Positions 23,582 through 31,811 of a stretch of 64,000 bases of DNA are shown here, piece by piece (the stretch's first letter is position 1; each line of letters begins with the position of its first letter). The DNA comes from Kribbella antibiotica. Its GTDB lineage: Bacteria; Actinomycetota; Actinomycetes; Propionibacteriales; Kribbellaceae. The notes below the pieces were generated by a model. The model had not been told where the DNA came from. It did no database searches and saw only the letters and a list, made by a program, of their open reading frames with translations. The position numbers were made by a program, and so were the translations under genes. Location: assembly GCF_004349055.1 (NCBI RefSeq), contig NZ_SMKX01000002.1, forward strand, positions 1 through 64,000. The letters are read 5' to 3'.

Positions 23582-24414
23582 CGGAGCTGGAACCCCCTGT
23601 CGAACAGAGCCGCCCGCAGGTGCTCTCGCCCCTTCAACCCTGCAACACTCCCAAACCGATGCGCCACCCGCTGAGCCCACCCCTCCGGAAGGCCGGCCTC
23701 GGCGTAGAAGCCGTTCAGCACGTCCTCATAAGTTTCAAGATGTGCCGGGTCCAGCGAATACTGCTCCCGATGCAGCACGGCCTCCTGCGGCAACCGCGGC
23801 TTCACCGCCGTCTCCTCCAGCCGGTCAGGATGACCAACTGTCAGCCCGAACACCGGGAACACGTTCGGCGGCAGCCCAAGCTCCGCGGCCACCTCCAGCG
23901 GCTTGTTGCGGATGGCACCGACAAACACCGTGCCTAGTCCCAGAGACTCTGCCGCCAGCGAGGCGTTCTGCGCGGCCAGCGCGACGTCGATGAACGACAG
24001 CAGCGCCGCCTCCACGAAGTCCGCACCCTCGGCCGTCGCTGACCCGGTCTTCGAAGTCACCTGCCGAGCGCGCGCGAGATCCGCCAGCCAGACCAGGAAC
24101 AACGGCGCCTGCGCGACGCTGCTTTGTATCGGATTGGCCTGCTCCCCCGCCAACGCGGCCAGCCGATGCCGCCGCGCATCCTCACGCACCGCCACGACGC
24201 TCCACAGTTGCAGGTTCCCCGAGGTGGGCGCCGACTGCGCCGCCGCGATCAGGGCCGACAACGTCTCGTCGGACACTTCACCATCCGCCCGATACCGCCG
24301 TACCGATCGGTGGGCCAACTGCTGTGCCAGCACCTCGGTCCACTCAGCCGGTGGCTCCCCCACCACCGGCGCGCCGTACCGCAACCGGTACGACGCCTTC
24401 GCACTCACGCTCAT
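23578..24414 (-). CDS. Nitroreductase family flavoprotein (NfsA-like)
   Basis: FMN-dependent NAD(P)H oxidoreductase. HRSVRRYRADGEVSDETL is the FMN phosphate-binding start, AAQSAPTSGNLQLWSVVAV follows, and GLGTVFVGAIRNKP and FPVFGLTVGHP are typical of the NfsA/FRP branch. About 278 residues from the chosen ATG; an ATG seven codons upstream is the alternative, with no better ribosome site. First gene of the operon with the aldo-keto reductase and esterase, all acting on small xenobiotics or quinones. Confidence 0.9.
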   Translation of the reverse strand: MSVSAKASYRLRYGAPVVGEPPAEWTEVLAQQLAHRSVRRYRADGEVSDETLSALIAAAQSAPTSGNLQLWSVVAVREDARRHRLAALAGEQANPIQSSVAQAPLFLVWLADLARARQVTSKTGSATAEGADFVEAALLSFIDVALAAQNASLAAESLGLGTVFVGAIRNKPLEVAAELGLPPNVFPVFGLTVGHPDRLEETAVKPRLPQEAVLHREQYSLDPAHLETYEDVLNGFYAEAGLPEGWAQRVAHRFGSVAGLKGREHLRAALFDRGFQLR

Positions 24415-24522
24415 GTACACCAACCTAGAAGACATTCCCCCGCAGTGGGGCTCGTCTCACAAGGTGGCGAACTGCTGCAGATCTTTCAAGAGCGCTGTTC
24501 AGTGCTCGCTCATGGTTGCTCC

Positions 24523-26274
24523 TCAGCCGAAGCTGTAGGTGAAGGCCGTCAAGCCGGGGCTGTAGGTGACGGTCATCGTCTTGCGTTGCTGGCTGGGCAG
24601 GTCGACCAGTTGGTAGGCGTTCGGCGTACCGGAGACCTTGAGGGTCTTGTCGGGCAGGCCCGGGATCGACACGGTGACGGTGCCTTCGCCGGACAGGACG
24701 TGGAAGACCTTCGCTGCGTTGAAGTTCAGCCGGCTCTGCGAGGTCTTGGTCGACGTCACGCTCTGCGTACCCACCGCCCAGTCTCCGCCGAGGCTGTAGG
24801 TGTCGGCGGGCTGCTCGGGGTTGAGGCCGAAGGCAACGGTCTTGTTCGGGGTGAGCTTGCCCGAGCCGTTCAGGTTGGCCGAGCGGGAGTAGGACAGGTA
24901 GGTCTCCGGCGTGGTTCCGTCGGCGCCGATCGAGTCTGCCTTGACGGTGCCGTCGACCGGGGCCGGGAGCTGGACGTTGGGGTTGGCGTCCTTGAGGAGC
25001 TGGCGGATCTGGTTCTCGGTCTGGGCGTAGCTGCCTTCGCCGAACTTGATCGATCGGACGGTGCCGCCGGCATCGACCAGGTACTTCGCGGGCCAGTACT
25101 GGTTGCGGTATTCGGTCCAGGTGGCCAGGTTGTTGTCTTGGCCGACCGGGTAGTTGATGCCTTCCTTGCGGATGGCGGACTCGACGTTCCCGGCGCTCTT
25201 CTCGAACGCGAACTCGGGTGAGTGGATGCCGACGATCTGCAGGCCGAGGGACTGGTAGGCCTTGTTCCAGGCGAGCAGGTGCGGGGTGGCGCGCTGGCAG
25301 TTGATGCAGGAGTAGGCCCAGAAGTCGACCAGGACGACCTTGCCCTTCAGCTCGGCGAGCGTCGCGGGCTTACCACCCGGGGTATTGAACCACTTCTGCG
25401 TCCCGGTGAACTCCGGCGCCGCACCACACATCGCCAGCTCGGCGGCCCCCGGCGTGCACTTCGCCAGCTCCTGACCACCTTGACCGAGCGCCGGAGCGAG
25501 CACACCCTGGACCGTCTTGTTCTCGGCAACCTTCTTCTCAAGACCACTCGTGTACGACGGCAGCGAGCGCTGGATCACGTCGGTGATGTTGAAGGCCAGC
25601 GCGATGGCGAGCAGGATCATGACGATACCGCCGCCGATCCGGAAACCCTTCTGGTGATCGCGGTACGCCTTCACCCGCTGGGAAATCCGCGAACCGGCCG
25701 ACGCGAAGATCAGCAGCGGCAGCGCCGCGCCCATCGCGAAAGACACAGTCAGTACGACGGTCCGCCAGCCAACGTTGCCCGTGGCACCGGCCACCGTGAT
25801 CGCGGCAAGCACCGGTCCCGCGCAGGGAACGTACAGGGTGCCTAGTCCGAGACCGAGGACGAAGGCGCCGTTGTTGTTGCGGTTGATCTTCGGCAGCCGG
25901 TAGAAGGGCTTCTCGATCCAGTGACCGAGCGCCGGGAAGATCAGGCCGAGGCCGACCAGCGTCAGGATGGTCAGGCCGCCCCAGCGCAGGAAGCTGTCCG
26001 GCAGACCGAGCGCGGACAGGATCACCGAGCCGGCGAGCGTGAAGAGACTGAACGAAACCACGATCCCGGCGATGATCTTCAGCGGCCTGAAATCTCTTGC
26101 AGGCTTGGCGATCTCGATCTCTTCGACGAGGACGTCACCCTCGGCGCGGGTCTTGTTGGTGGTCTTCGTTTGTTTGGTTCCGGCGAAGAAGATGATCGGA
26201 AGCATCGGCAGAACACAAGGTGAGACCCCGGTGATCAGACCGCCTACCAATCCGATGAAGGCCAGTGTGAGCAT
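24523..26274 (-). CDS. dipZ: DipZ-like CcdA/thioredoxin fusion, thiol-disulfide exchange
   Basis: 583 residues in three parts. A CcdA/DsbD-type membrane domain (1-~260) carries GVSPCVLPMLP and YVPCAGPVL, the two electron-passing cysteines. A periplasm-side thioredoxin/TlpA domain follows, with FWAYSCINCQRATPHL (CxxC). The C-terminal ~170 residues form the beta-rich DipZ domain. It carries reducing power from cytoplasm to secreted proteins. ATG is preceded by GGAG; an in-frame extension to 26496 is not protein-like. A SigK-like promoter lies upstream, and the remnant of an MPT70-like fasciclin gene is adjacent; in mycobacteria dipZ sits between mpt83 and mpt70 under SigK. Confidence 0.92.
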   Translation of the reverse strand: MLTLAFIGLVGGLITGVSPCVLPMLPIIFFAGTKQTKTTNKTRAEGDVLVEEIEIAKPARDFRPLKIIAGIVVSFSLFTLAGSVILSALGLPDSFLRWGGLTILTLVGLGLIFPALGHWIEKPFYRLPKINRNNNGAFVLGLGLGTLYVPCAGPVLAAITVAGATGNVGWRTVVLTVSFAMGAALPLLIFASAGSRISQRVKAYRDHQKGFRIGGGIVMILLAIALAFNITDVIQRSLPSYTSGLEKKVAENKTVQGVLAPALGQGGQELAKCTPGAAELAMCGAAPEFTGTQKWFNTPGGKPATLAELKGKVVLVDFWAYSCINCQRATPHLLAWNKAYQSLGLQIVGIHSPEFAFEKSAGNVESAIRKEGINYPVGQDNNLATWTEYRNQYWPAKYLVDAGGTVRSIKFGEGSYAQTENQIRQLLKDANPNVQLPAPVDGTVKADSIGADGTTPETYLSYSRSANLNGSGKLTPNKTVAFGLNPEQPADTYSLGGDWAVGTQSVTSTKTSQSRLNFNAAKVFHVLSGEGTVTVSIPGLPDKTLKVSGTPNAYQLVDLPSQQRKTMTVTYSPGLTAFTYSFG

Positions 26275-26315
26275 CAGGAATCTCCAAGGCTGGAAAGCCG
26301 AACAGGACGTCTGCT

Positions 26316-26343
26316 CTTCGGTCCTGCCACCGCCTCCGGATGG
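26316..26343 (-). promoter_or_regulatory. SigK-like ECF promoter for dipZ
   Basis: On the minus strand CCATCC (-35) and CCGAAG (-10) are separated by 16 bp, 41 bp before the dipZ ATG. This is close to the mycobacterial SigK pattern (CCATCC, about 17 bp, CCGAAT, as I recall) that drives dipZ, mpt70 and mpt83. Confidence 0.45.
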
Positions 26344-26391
26344 GTTCAGAATCTTTCTCCGATCCGACCCATCCACCCCCTGCACAGCCCC

Positions 26392-26475
26392 GAAGTAGAG
26401 GTGTTGGCCGCCGTACCGGTCGTCAACGCCACCGTCTACCTGATCGACACGGTCCTGATGCCCCCGGCCGCCTGA
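26392..26475 (+). pseudogene. Remnant of MPT70/MPT83-like fasciclin gene (C-terminal end)
   Basis: Reading the plus strand to the TGA gives VPVVNATVYLIDTVLMPPAA as the last 20 residues. This is the conserved end of fasciclin (FAS1) domain proteins of the MPT70/MPT83 group (NATVYxIDxVLMPPA). Upstream in the same frame the sequence becomes Pro/His-rich with no fasciclin features, no signal peptide and no start, so only the 3' tip survives. Neighbouring dipZ makes the assignment more convincing, because the two are linked in mycobacteria. The fragment overlaps nothing else and ends 22 bp before a strong hairpin. Confidence 0.55.
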
Positions 26476-26497
26476 CGATCCGGTTTGGGGTATCACT

Positions 26498-26540
26498 GAA
26501 GCGGCGCGATCGAGCTGACACGACTCGATCGCGCCGCTTC
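26498..26540. terminator. Strong bidirectional terminator
   Basis: GAAGCGGCGCGATCGAG and its exact complement form a perfect 17-bp stem with a 9-nt loop. It lies 19 nt after the carbonic anhydrase stop (leftward) and 22 nt after the fasciclin remnant's stop (rightward), so it may be the original shared terminator. Confidence 0.8.
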
Positions 26541-26559
26541 GGTATGCCCAGGTACTAGC

Positions 26560-27318
26560 TCAGTGCTGGGGACGGTACTTGACGGTCCGCCCGTTCAGCG
26601 CCTGGAGCGGGCGGCTGTCGCCGTCGGGGAAGCGGGACTGGAAGTGCGTGAGCGAGGACGACTTGATCTCGCGGATGTGGTTGAGCACCAGCCAGGACAC
26701 CGGCTCCGAGTACGGCGCGGTGGTCAGCGAGCCGTCGTACCGGAAGGTGGAGAGGTCGGTGGGAAGCGCGGCGGCCAGGTTGGCGCCGTGCAGGCGGACG
26801 TTTTCGGAGCACTCGGCGGGGACCGTACTCAAGGCCTGGTCCTGCAGGGTGCCACCGTGGCCGCCGCTGGTGATGAACAGGCCGATGACGAGCTTCTCGC
26901 CGTTCGGGCCGAGGTGCACCCAGTGCTGCTCGAGCGGGAACTGGTGCCCGTCGAGCCGGTGCTCGGAGCGGGTGTGGAAGTGAAAGTTCGCCAGGTCGTA
27001 GCGAACCCCGCCGAGCGTCACCCAGGCCGCACCGGCTGGGATCTCGGCCAGGACGGTCTCTTCCGCGGTGCGGTGCTCGCAGCCGCCGGGCTGACCGGAG
27101 TCCTTGCTCTCGTAACGGATCTCCAGGTCGAGCGAACGCGGGTAGTGCACGTGGAGCGCGGGGAGGTCGTGGGCGACGACGGCTCCGCTGCGGTGGATGT
27201 CGATCGGGCTCTGGTGCGGGGTGGCGGCGGTCGCTCGGCCGATCAGAGCCGGGGATGCGATGGCGGCGGCAGCGGCCGGGACAGCGAATAGGACGGAACG
27301 CCGGGTCAAACCGGACAT
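26560..27318 (-). CDS. Secreted alpha-carbonic anhydrase (Tat substrate)
   Basis: Zinc enzyme interconverting CO2 and bicarbonate outside the membrane. 252 residues with a twin-arginine leader (MSGLTRRSVLFAVP ... ATA). Alpha-class landmarks: QSPIDI, the zinc ligands in ANFHFHTRSEH and EQHWVHL, and TTAPYSEPVSWLVL corresponding to the substrate-pocket threonine region. Tat export suits a folded metalloprotein. ATG is preceded by GGAG. Stands alone, with its own terminator. Confidence 0.93.
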   Translation of the reverse strand: MSGLTRRSVLFAVPAAAAAIASPALIGRATAATPHQSPIDIHRSGAVVAHDLPALHVHYPRSLDLEIRYESKDSGQPGGCEHRTAEETVLAEIPAGAAWVTLGGVRYDLANFHFHTRSEHRLDGHQFPLEQHWVHLGPNGEKLVIGLFITSGGHGGTLQDQALSTVPAECSENVRLHGANLAAALPTDLSTFRYDGSLTTAPYSEPVSWLVLNHIREIKSSSLTHFQSRFPDGDSRPLQALNGRTVKYRPQH

Positions 27319-27415
27319 GCATTTACTCCGAACTGGTAGGTAGCGGCAACCGGCCTCATCCGGCCGCCTGCAGCAGTATGTGCCTGCTACCTCACGGTGA
27401 GCACAACGCCCCCGT

Positions 27416-27856
27416 TCATGACCCCGCGCGCGGCTTGAGCAGCTCGGCGAGCTGATTGGTGTCCTGCAGGTACCGCTCGTAGGGGAAGCCCGAGGCCACC
27501 AGATGCTTGCGTAACTCCTCGACCAGCGGCTTGCCGCTGTTATGGAAGACCTTCCGGCCGGTCTCGGTGATCGTCACCAGCCTGCGCCGGGCGTGATCCG
27601 GGTCGGTGACGACCTGGACATAGCCCGCCGCTTCGAGCGGCTTCAGCGCGCGGCTGATCGCCGGGTCAGAGACCGCCATCGCCTGCGCGAGCTGATGCTG
27701 AGTGGCCGGCTGGATGTCCTCCACCGTGCCCAGCAAGCGCAACTGGCTATAGGTGAGGCCGTCAGTGTCCTCGGTTCGTCGGCGCGCCGACTCTCCGATC
27801 ATCAGCACTACACGGTGCAACAGGTCTGCCAGTCCGTCATCCACAAAGGTGAGCAT
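27416..27856 (-). CDS. MarR family regulator
   Basis: 146 residues with the winged-helix core GLTYSQLRLLGTVEDI ... TQHQLAQAMAVSDPAISRALKPLEAAGYVQVVTDPDHARRR. The DPxxxRR wing is typical of MarR. It is transcribed away from a small membrane-protein gene; only 46 bp separate the two start codons, and that space is filled by a 32-bp dyad containing both promoters. No ribosome site precedes the ATG, so the message is probably leaderless. Confidence 0.92.
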   Translation of the reverse strand: MLTFVDDGLADLLHRVVLMIGESARRRTEDTDGLTYSQLRLLGTVEDIQPATQHQLAQAMAVSDPAISRALKPLEAAGYVQVVTDPDHARRRLVTITETGRKVFHNSGKPLVEELRKHLVASGFPYERYLQDTNQLAELLKPRAGS

Positions 27857-27863
27857 ACCGTGA

Positions 27864-27895
27864 ATGTTGACAGGTTAATATTAACCCTGCAACAT
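27864..27895. promoter_or_regulatory. Symmetric divergent promoter with MarR operator
   Basis: Perfect 14-bp palindrome GGTTAATATTAACC (27873-27886) nested in TGTTG/CAACA arms on the same centre. On each strand a CAACAT -10-like box ends exactly 7 nt before the start codon, and the rightward -35 is TTGACA (27867-27872); the leftward equivalent is TTGCAG. Confidence 0.65.
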
Positions 27896-27902
27896 TGCCG
27901 CT

Positions 27903-28460
27903 ATGACTACTTCAAGCATGAGCACATCGACTTACATCGCCCAAACATCCGTTCCGATGATCTGGCTCGTCCTGGCGGTCGCCGGCGCCCTGATCAAGAC
28001 CCGCAACGTCACCTCCCCCAAGGCGAGGCTCGAAACCTGGCAGCGCTGGTGGGCCGGCGCCGCCCTCGGAGGGGGAAGCGCATGGATGGTGGTCTCGTTC
28101 TTCACCATCCCCGGCGTGATGTCCGAGGCGATCGGCTTCAAGCAGACGCCGTTCGAGTTCGAGATCGGCTGCGCCAACCTCTGCCTGGCCGTCCTGGCGT
28201 TCCGCGCCGCGTCGTCGAAGTCGAACGCCCGCGAGCGCCTCACCATCGGCCTCGGCGCCGGCATGTTCCTCTGGGGAGCTGACCTCGGCCACCTGTACCA
28301 GTTCTTCTTCAAGGGCGACCACGCCCCGGGCAACACCGGCGGCGTCCTGCTCTATGACCTGCTGATCCCCGCCGTGATGATCGCCCTCGCCGTTCGCGCC
28401 CAGCGCTCCGAGCGGCTCGTACTTTTGGCCGGGTCCGAAGTGGCCGCGCGTGCGATGTGA
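27903..28460 (+). CDS. Small integral membrane protein (MarR-linked)
   Basis: 185 residues with about four hydrophobic helices (PMIWLVLAVAGALI; GGGSAWMVVSFFTIPG; CANLCLAVLAF; YDLLIPAVMIALAV). HLYQFFFKGDHAPGNTGG lies in the third loop and contains conserved-looking His/Asp residues. Similar four-helix proteins of unknown function (DUF6790-like, from memory) are common in actinobacteria. No ribosome site; the ATG lies 7 nt after a -10-like box. Divergent from, and probably repressed by, the MarR protein. Function not known. Confidence 0.82.
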   Translation: MTTSSMSTSTYIAQTSVPMIWLVLAVAGALIKTRNVTSPKARLETWQRWWAGAALGGGSAWMVVSFFTIPGVMSEAIGFKQTPFEFEIGCANLCLAVLAFRAASSKSNARERLTIGLGAGMFLWGADLGHLYQFFFKGDHAPGNTGGVLLYDLLIPAVMIALAVRAQRSERLVLLAGSEVAARAM

Positions 28461-28517
28461 GCCGGCCTCCCAGCCGGAAGGGTTGGGGTCGTCCACAAAG
28501 CTCGGGAGGAACGAGAA

Positions 28518-30014
28518 ATGCGGAAGACCCTGTCCCTGGCAGTTGCCGCCGCCACGATGGCGACGGCTCTGATCCCCAGCACGTCACAAGCCGAGACCAA
28601 GGATGACCTGAACTGGGACGCGTGCCCGGCGGATGCTTCGCCGGGCATTCCCTTTCCCGCTGGAATGCAGTGCACGACCCTGAAAGTCCCGCTCGACTAC
28701 CGCAATCCAGCCGGTCCGAAGATCGACGTCGCGGTCTCCCGGCTGCCGAGCAAGGACCCGGCCAAGCGCCGCGGGATCCTGATGACCAACCCCGGCGGAC
28801 CCGCGGCCGGGCTCGGCTACCCGGCCACCCTCGTGCTGGCGAAGCTGCCGCAGAGCGTTCTCGACCAGTACGACGTGATCGGATTCGATCCGCGCGGGAT
28901 CGGGCACAGTACGCCGGTGACCTGCGATCTGACCGCGGAACAGCAGCTGTACGGCAACATCCCGCCGTACGCGAAGAATGCCGCTGACGTGGTCAAGCGG
29001 GCCGGCGAGGTCCAGCAGATCGCCAAGCAATGCGCGGCCTCCAAGACCGGCTCCCTGCTCCCCCACATGTCGGTCGCCAACGTGGCCCGGGACATGGACC
29101 AGATCCGCAGCGCCCTCGGCGAGGCCAAGACGTCGTACCTCGGCGCTTCCTGGGGCACGCACCTCGGGGCGGTCTACACGACGCTGTTCCCGGAGCGCAG
29201 CGACCGGTTCGTGCTCGACAGCAATCTCGCCCCGGGCGGCTGGGACTACCCCAGTGACCGGCTGTTCTCGCAGGGCGTCGAGGACCGGTTCCCGGACTTC
29301 GCGGCGTACGCGGCGGCCAACTTCCGCGAGTACGGTCTGGGCCGGACGCCGGCTCAGGTGACCGCGAAGTTCCACGAGCTGGCAGCGCGGCTGGACAAGA
29401 ACCCCATTCCGGCGGACGGCGTCGAGTTCGACGGCAGCATGTTCCGGCTGCTCAACTTCGCCTACTCGTACGGCGCCACGCAGATGCCGGGGCTCGCGCA
29501 GCTGTGGAAGTCGCTCGACGCGGGCGAGCCACCGGCACCGCTCGAAGCGAGCGCGGCCAAGATCGCCGCGGATGGCGTCGATCAGGTCATCTCCGGCCGC
29601 TACGCCATCATCTGCAACAGCAGTCGCTGGCCGACCTCGGTCAAGACCTATCAGCACGCGGTCGCCGTCGACCGGATTCGCTTCCCGCTGTTCGGTGCGG
29701 CCGGCGCCAACGTCCAGCCGTGCGCCTACTGGCCGAACCCGGCCGAGCCGCCGATCCAGATCGGCGACCACGGTCCGGCTAACGTGCTGATGGTGCAGAA
29801 CCTTCGCGATCCCGCCACTCCCCTGGCCGGAGCCCGCAAGATGCGGCAGGCTCTGGGCGACCGGGCCACGATGGTCACGGCCGACGAAGGTGGTCACGGT
29901 GTCTACGTGTTCGGTAAGAACCAGTGCGCCAACTACGCGGCGACAACGTTCCTGACGACCGGCGTCCGCCCGGCGCACGACTACACCTGTACGGCGGCGG
30001 CGTCGCCACGATGA
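28518..30014 (+). CDS. Secreted S33 family tripeptidyl aminopeptidase-like hydrolase
   Basis: 498-residue exported alpha/beta hydrolase of the SlpD/SlpE/Tap type, which removes N-terminal peptides from proteins. Signal peptide ends SQA-ET. Motifs: TNPGGPAAGLGYP (oxyanion), FDPRGIGHS, nucleophile elbow LGASWGTHLG, acid NLRDPATPL and His in GGHGVYVFG. Paired Cys near both ends suit extracellular folding. GGAGGAACGAGAA precedes the ATG. The stop overlaps the start of a sensor kinase gene (ATGA), so peptidase, kinase and response regulator form a coupled operon. Confidence 0.93.
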   Translation: MRKTLSLAVAAATMATALIPSTSQAETKDDLNWDACPADASPGIPFPAGMQCTTLKVPLDYRNPAGPKIDVAVSRLPSKDPAKRRGILMTNPGGPAAGLGYPATLVLAKLPQSVLDQYDVIGFDPRGIGHSTPVTCDLTAEQQLYGNIPPYAKNAADVVKRAGEVQQIAKQCAASKTGSLLPHMSVANVARDMDQIRSALGEAKTSYLGASWGTHLGAVYTTLFPERSDRFVLDSNLAPGGWDYPSDRLFSQGVEDRFPDFAAYAAANFREYGLGRTPAQVTAKFHELAARLDKNPIPADGVEFDGSMFRLLNFAYSYGATQMPGLAQLWKSLDAGEPPAPLEASAAKIAADGVDQVISGRYAIICNSSRWPTSVKTYQHAVAVDRIRFPLFGAAGANVQPCAYWPNPAEPPIQIGDHGPANVLMVQNLRDPATPLAGARKMRQALGDRATMVTADEGGHGVYVFGKNQCANYAATTFLTTGVRPAHDYTCTAAASPR

Positions 30015-31132
30015 CTCGCTCCCGTGCGTTGATGATCGCCGAGATCGCCCTCCTGCTCGGTCTGAACGTCCATGAGGCGATCTCGCGGTTCATCCTGCAC
30101 GGACCGCGGCCCGGCGAGGTGTTCTACTTCTCGTCGGGCGTGGTCATCGGCGCGCTGGCCCTGCTGCGCCGCCGCTATCCGGAGCGGACCGGCCAGCTCG
30201 CGGCCGTGGCGGTCGCCATCTCGCTGCTGTGCAGTGGGGTCGGTGGGCTGGCCGAACCAGCCGCCCGCCTCGCCGGGGACTGCGAGACCCTGGCGCTGAT
30301 GCTCCTGATCGGCGCCTGCTGCCATCGGCTACCGCCGATCGAGGCAGGTGCGCTCGCAGTGGTCGGCGGGTTCGCCATGGTGATCGCTCCGGTGAGCCGC
30401 TACAGCGGTGACCAGGCGGCCCTCACCATCGCGGTTTTCTGGGCCATCCTCTGGGGCGTCGGGGTCGCCGTCGGGCTGATCCTGCGCGATGGCGCCGCGC
30501 GCCGCGAGGAGGCCTTGGCCGCCGCCCGGAACCGCGAACGACTGGCGCTGGCCCGCGAGCTGCACGACCTGGTGGCGCACCACATCACCGGCGTCGTCGT
30601 CAGCGCCCAGGCGGCTCAGGTGGTCCTTGCCGACGGCACCGAACAGAAGCTGCTCGGCGACATCGAGCAAGCGGGATCCGAAGCCTTGGCTGCAGTACGG
30701 CGAATGGTCGGCGTACTGAGGAGTCCGGACGACGCGCCTGCGGTGATCGCCGGCGGGCTGGTCGAGTCGGTCCAGTCGGTTGTCGACGGCAACGTCATCC
30801 TTCGGATGGCGCCCGGGCTGGCCGAGCTGGCGGTCGCGCCGGAGACCGTCTCGACCGTGCACCGCGTCTTACTGGAGTCTTTGACGAACGTCCGCAAGCA
30901 CGCGCCTGACGCGCGGCAGGTGACGGTCGCTGTCACGGCCGAGGATCGGCTGCTGCGGGTCGAGATCCGCAATGACGGTCTCACGCGCACTCGTCGTACG
31001 GCGGGCGGTTACGGGCTGATCGGGATGGGCGAACGAATCGATGCACTGGGCGGCACGCTGACCGCCGGCCCCTATGGTGAGCGCAGCTGGCAGGTGCTCG
31101 CCCAACTACCTCTGTCCAAGGAGACTTCGTGA
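30011..31132 (+). CDS. NarL-family sensor histidine kinase
   Basis: 373 residues. Four to five membrane helices occupy the first ~155 residues, with little extracytoplasmic domain. Then the HisKA_3 dimerisation helix RERLALARELHDLVAHHITG with the phospho-His, and an HATPase domain with VHRVLLESLTNVRKHA (N box) and GGYGLIGMGERIDALGG (G box). Such kinases sense membrane or cell-wall stress. Start overlaps the peptidase stop (ATGA) and the stop overlaps the regulator start (GTGA). The coupling suggests the kinase and the secreted peptidase respond to the same condition. Confidence 0.94.
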   Translation: MTRSRALMIAEIALLLGLNVHEAISRFILHGPRPGEVFYFSSGVVIGALALLRRRYPERTGQLAAVAVAISLLCSGVGGLAEPAARLAGDCETLALMLLIGACCHRLPPIEAGALAVVGGFAMVIAPVSRYSGDQAALTIAVFWAILWGVGVAVGLILRDGAARREEALAAARNRERLALARELHDLVAHHITGVVVSAQAAQVVLADGTEQKLLGDIEQAGSEALAAVRRMVGVLRSPDDAPAVIAGGLVESVQSVVDGNVILRMAPGLAELAVAPETVSTVHRVLLESLTNVRKHAPDARQVTVAVTAEDRLLRVEIRNDGLTRTRRTAGGYGLIGMGERIDALGGTLTAGPYGERSWQVLAQLPLSKETS

Positions 31133-31776
31133 CGCTGCGCGTGCTGCTGGCCGATGACCAGGCCCTGGTACGCGCGGGGTTCCAGCTGATCCTCGAGCGG
31201 GAGCCCGGGATCGAGGTCGTCGGTGAGGCTGCCGACGGCAGGCAAGCCGTTGCCCTGGCCAAGGAACTGCGGCCGGACGTGACCTTGATGGACATCCGGA
31301 TGCCGCTGCTCGACGGCCTGGAGGCGACCCGCATCCTGGCCGGTCCGGACGTGCGCGATCCGCTGCGGGTGCTGGTCGTAACGACGTTCGATCTGGATGA
31401 GCTCGTGCATGAGGCGCTGCGCTCCGGTGCCTGTGGGTTCCTGCTCAAGGACGCCGGCCCGCGGCTGCTGGTCGAGGCCGTGCATGCGGCGGCGAACGGC
31501 GAATCGCTGGTTTCCCCGTCGATCACCACGCGGCTGCTGGCCCAGTTCTCGTCGCCGAGCGGCAAGGCGCGCCGAGCGATTCCCGCGCTCACCCAGCGCG
31601 AGACCGACGTGACGATGGCGGTCGCTCGCGGCCGGACCAACGCCGAGATCAGCAAGGAGCTGCTGATCTCCCTGTCGACGGTGAAATCGCACCTGACCGC
31701 CGTCCAGCGCAAGATCGACGCCCGCAACCGGACCGAGGTCGCCGTCTGGGCCTGGGAATCGGGTCTGGTTCGTTAA
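31129..31776 (+). CDS. NarL/LuxR-type response regulator
   Basis: 215 residues. Receiver domain with acidic pocket LLADDQALVRAG, phospho-Asp in VTLMDIRMP, TTF and KDAGP. The C-terminal LuxR helix-turn-helix reads LTQRETDVTMAVARGRTNAEISKELLISLSTVKSHL. GTG start overlaps the kinase stop. Cognate partner of the upstream kinase; its targets are not visible, but the operon itself is the first candidate. Confidence 0.95.
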   Translation: MTLRVLLADDQALVRAGFQLILEREPGIEVVGEAADGRQAVALAKELRPDVTLMDIRMPLLDGLEATRILAGPDVRDPLRVLVVTTFDLDELVHEALRSGACGFLLKDAGPRLLVEAVHAAANGESLVSPSITTRLLAQFSSPSGKARRAIPALTQRETDVTMAVARGRTNAEISKELLISLSTVKSHLTAVQRKIDARNRTEVAVWAWESGLVR

Positions 31777-31799
31777 ACAGAACCTTCACAATCAGTCAG

Positions 31800-31805
31800 T
31801 ACTAT
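31800..31805 (+). promoter_or_regulatory. -10 box TACTAT, leaderless start
   Basis: TACTAT ends 6 nt before the GTG of the MalT-like regulator and no ribosome site lies between, which suggests transcription begins at or near the start codon. Confidence 0.45.
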
Positions 31806-31811
31806 GCCCAG

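Noticed and set aside
26498-26540. 17-bp inverted repeat as an insertion-sequence end
   Set aside because: No transposase, target duplication or second copy; position after two gene ends fits a terminator.
26555-27322. Alternative minus-strand frame over the carbonic anhydrase
   Set aside because: Arg/Pro-rich translation; the other frame has a Tat signal and zinc-ligand motifs.
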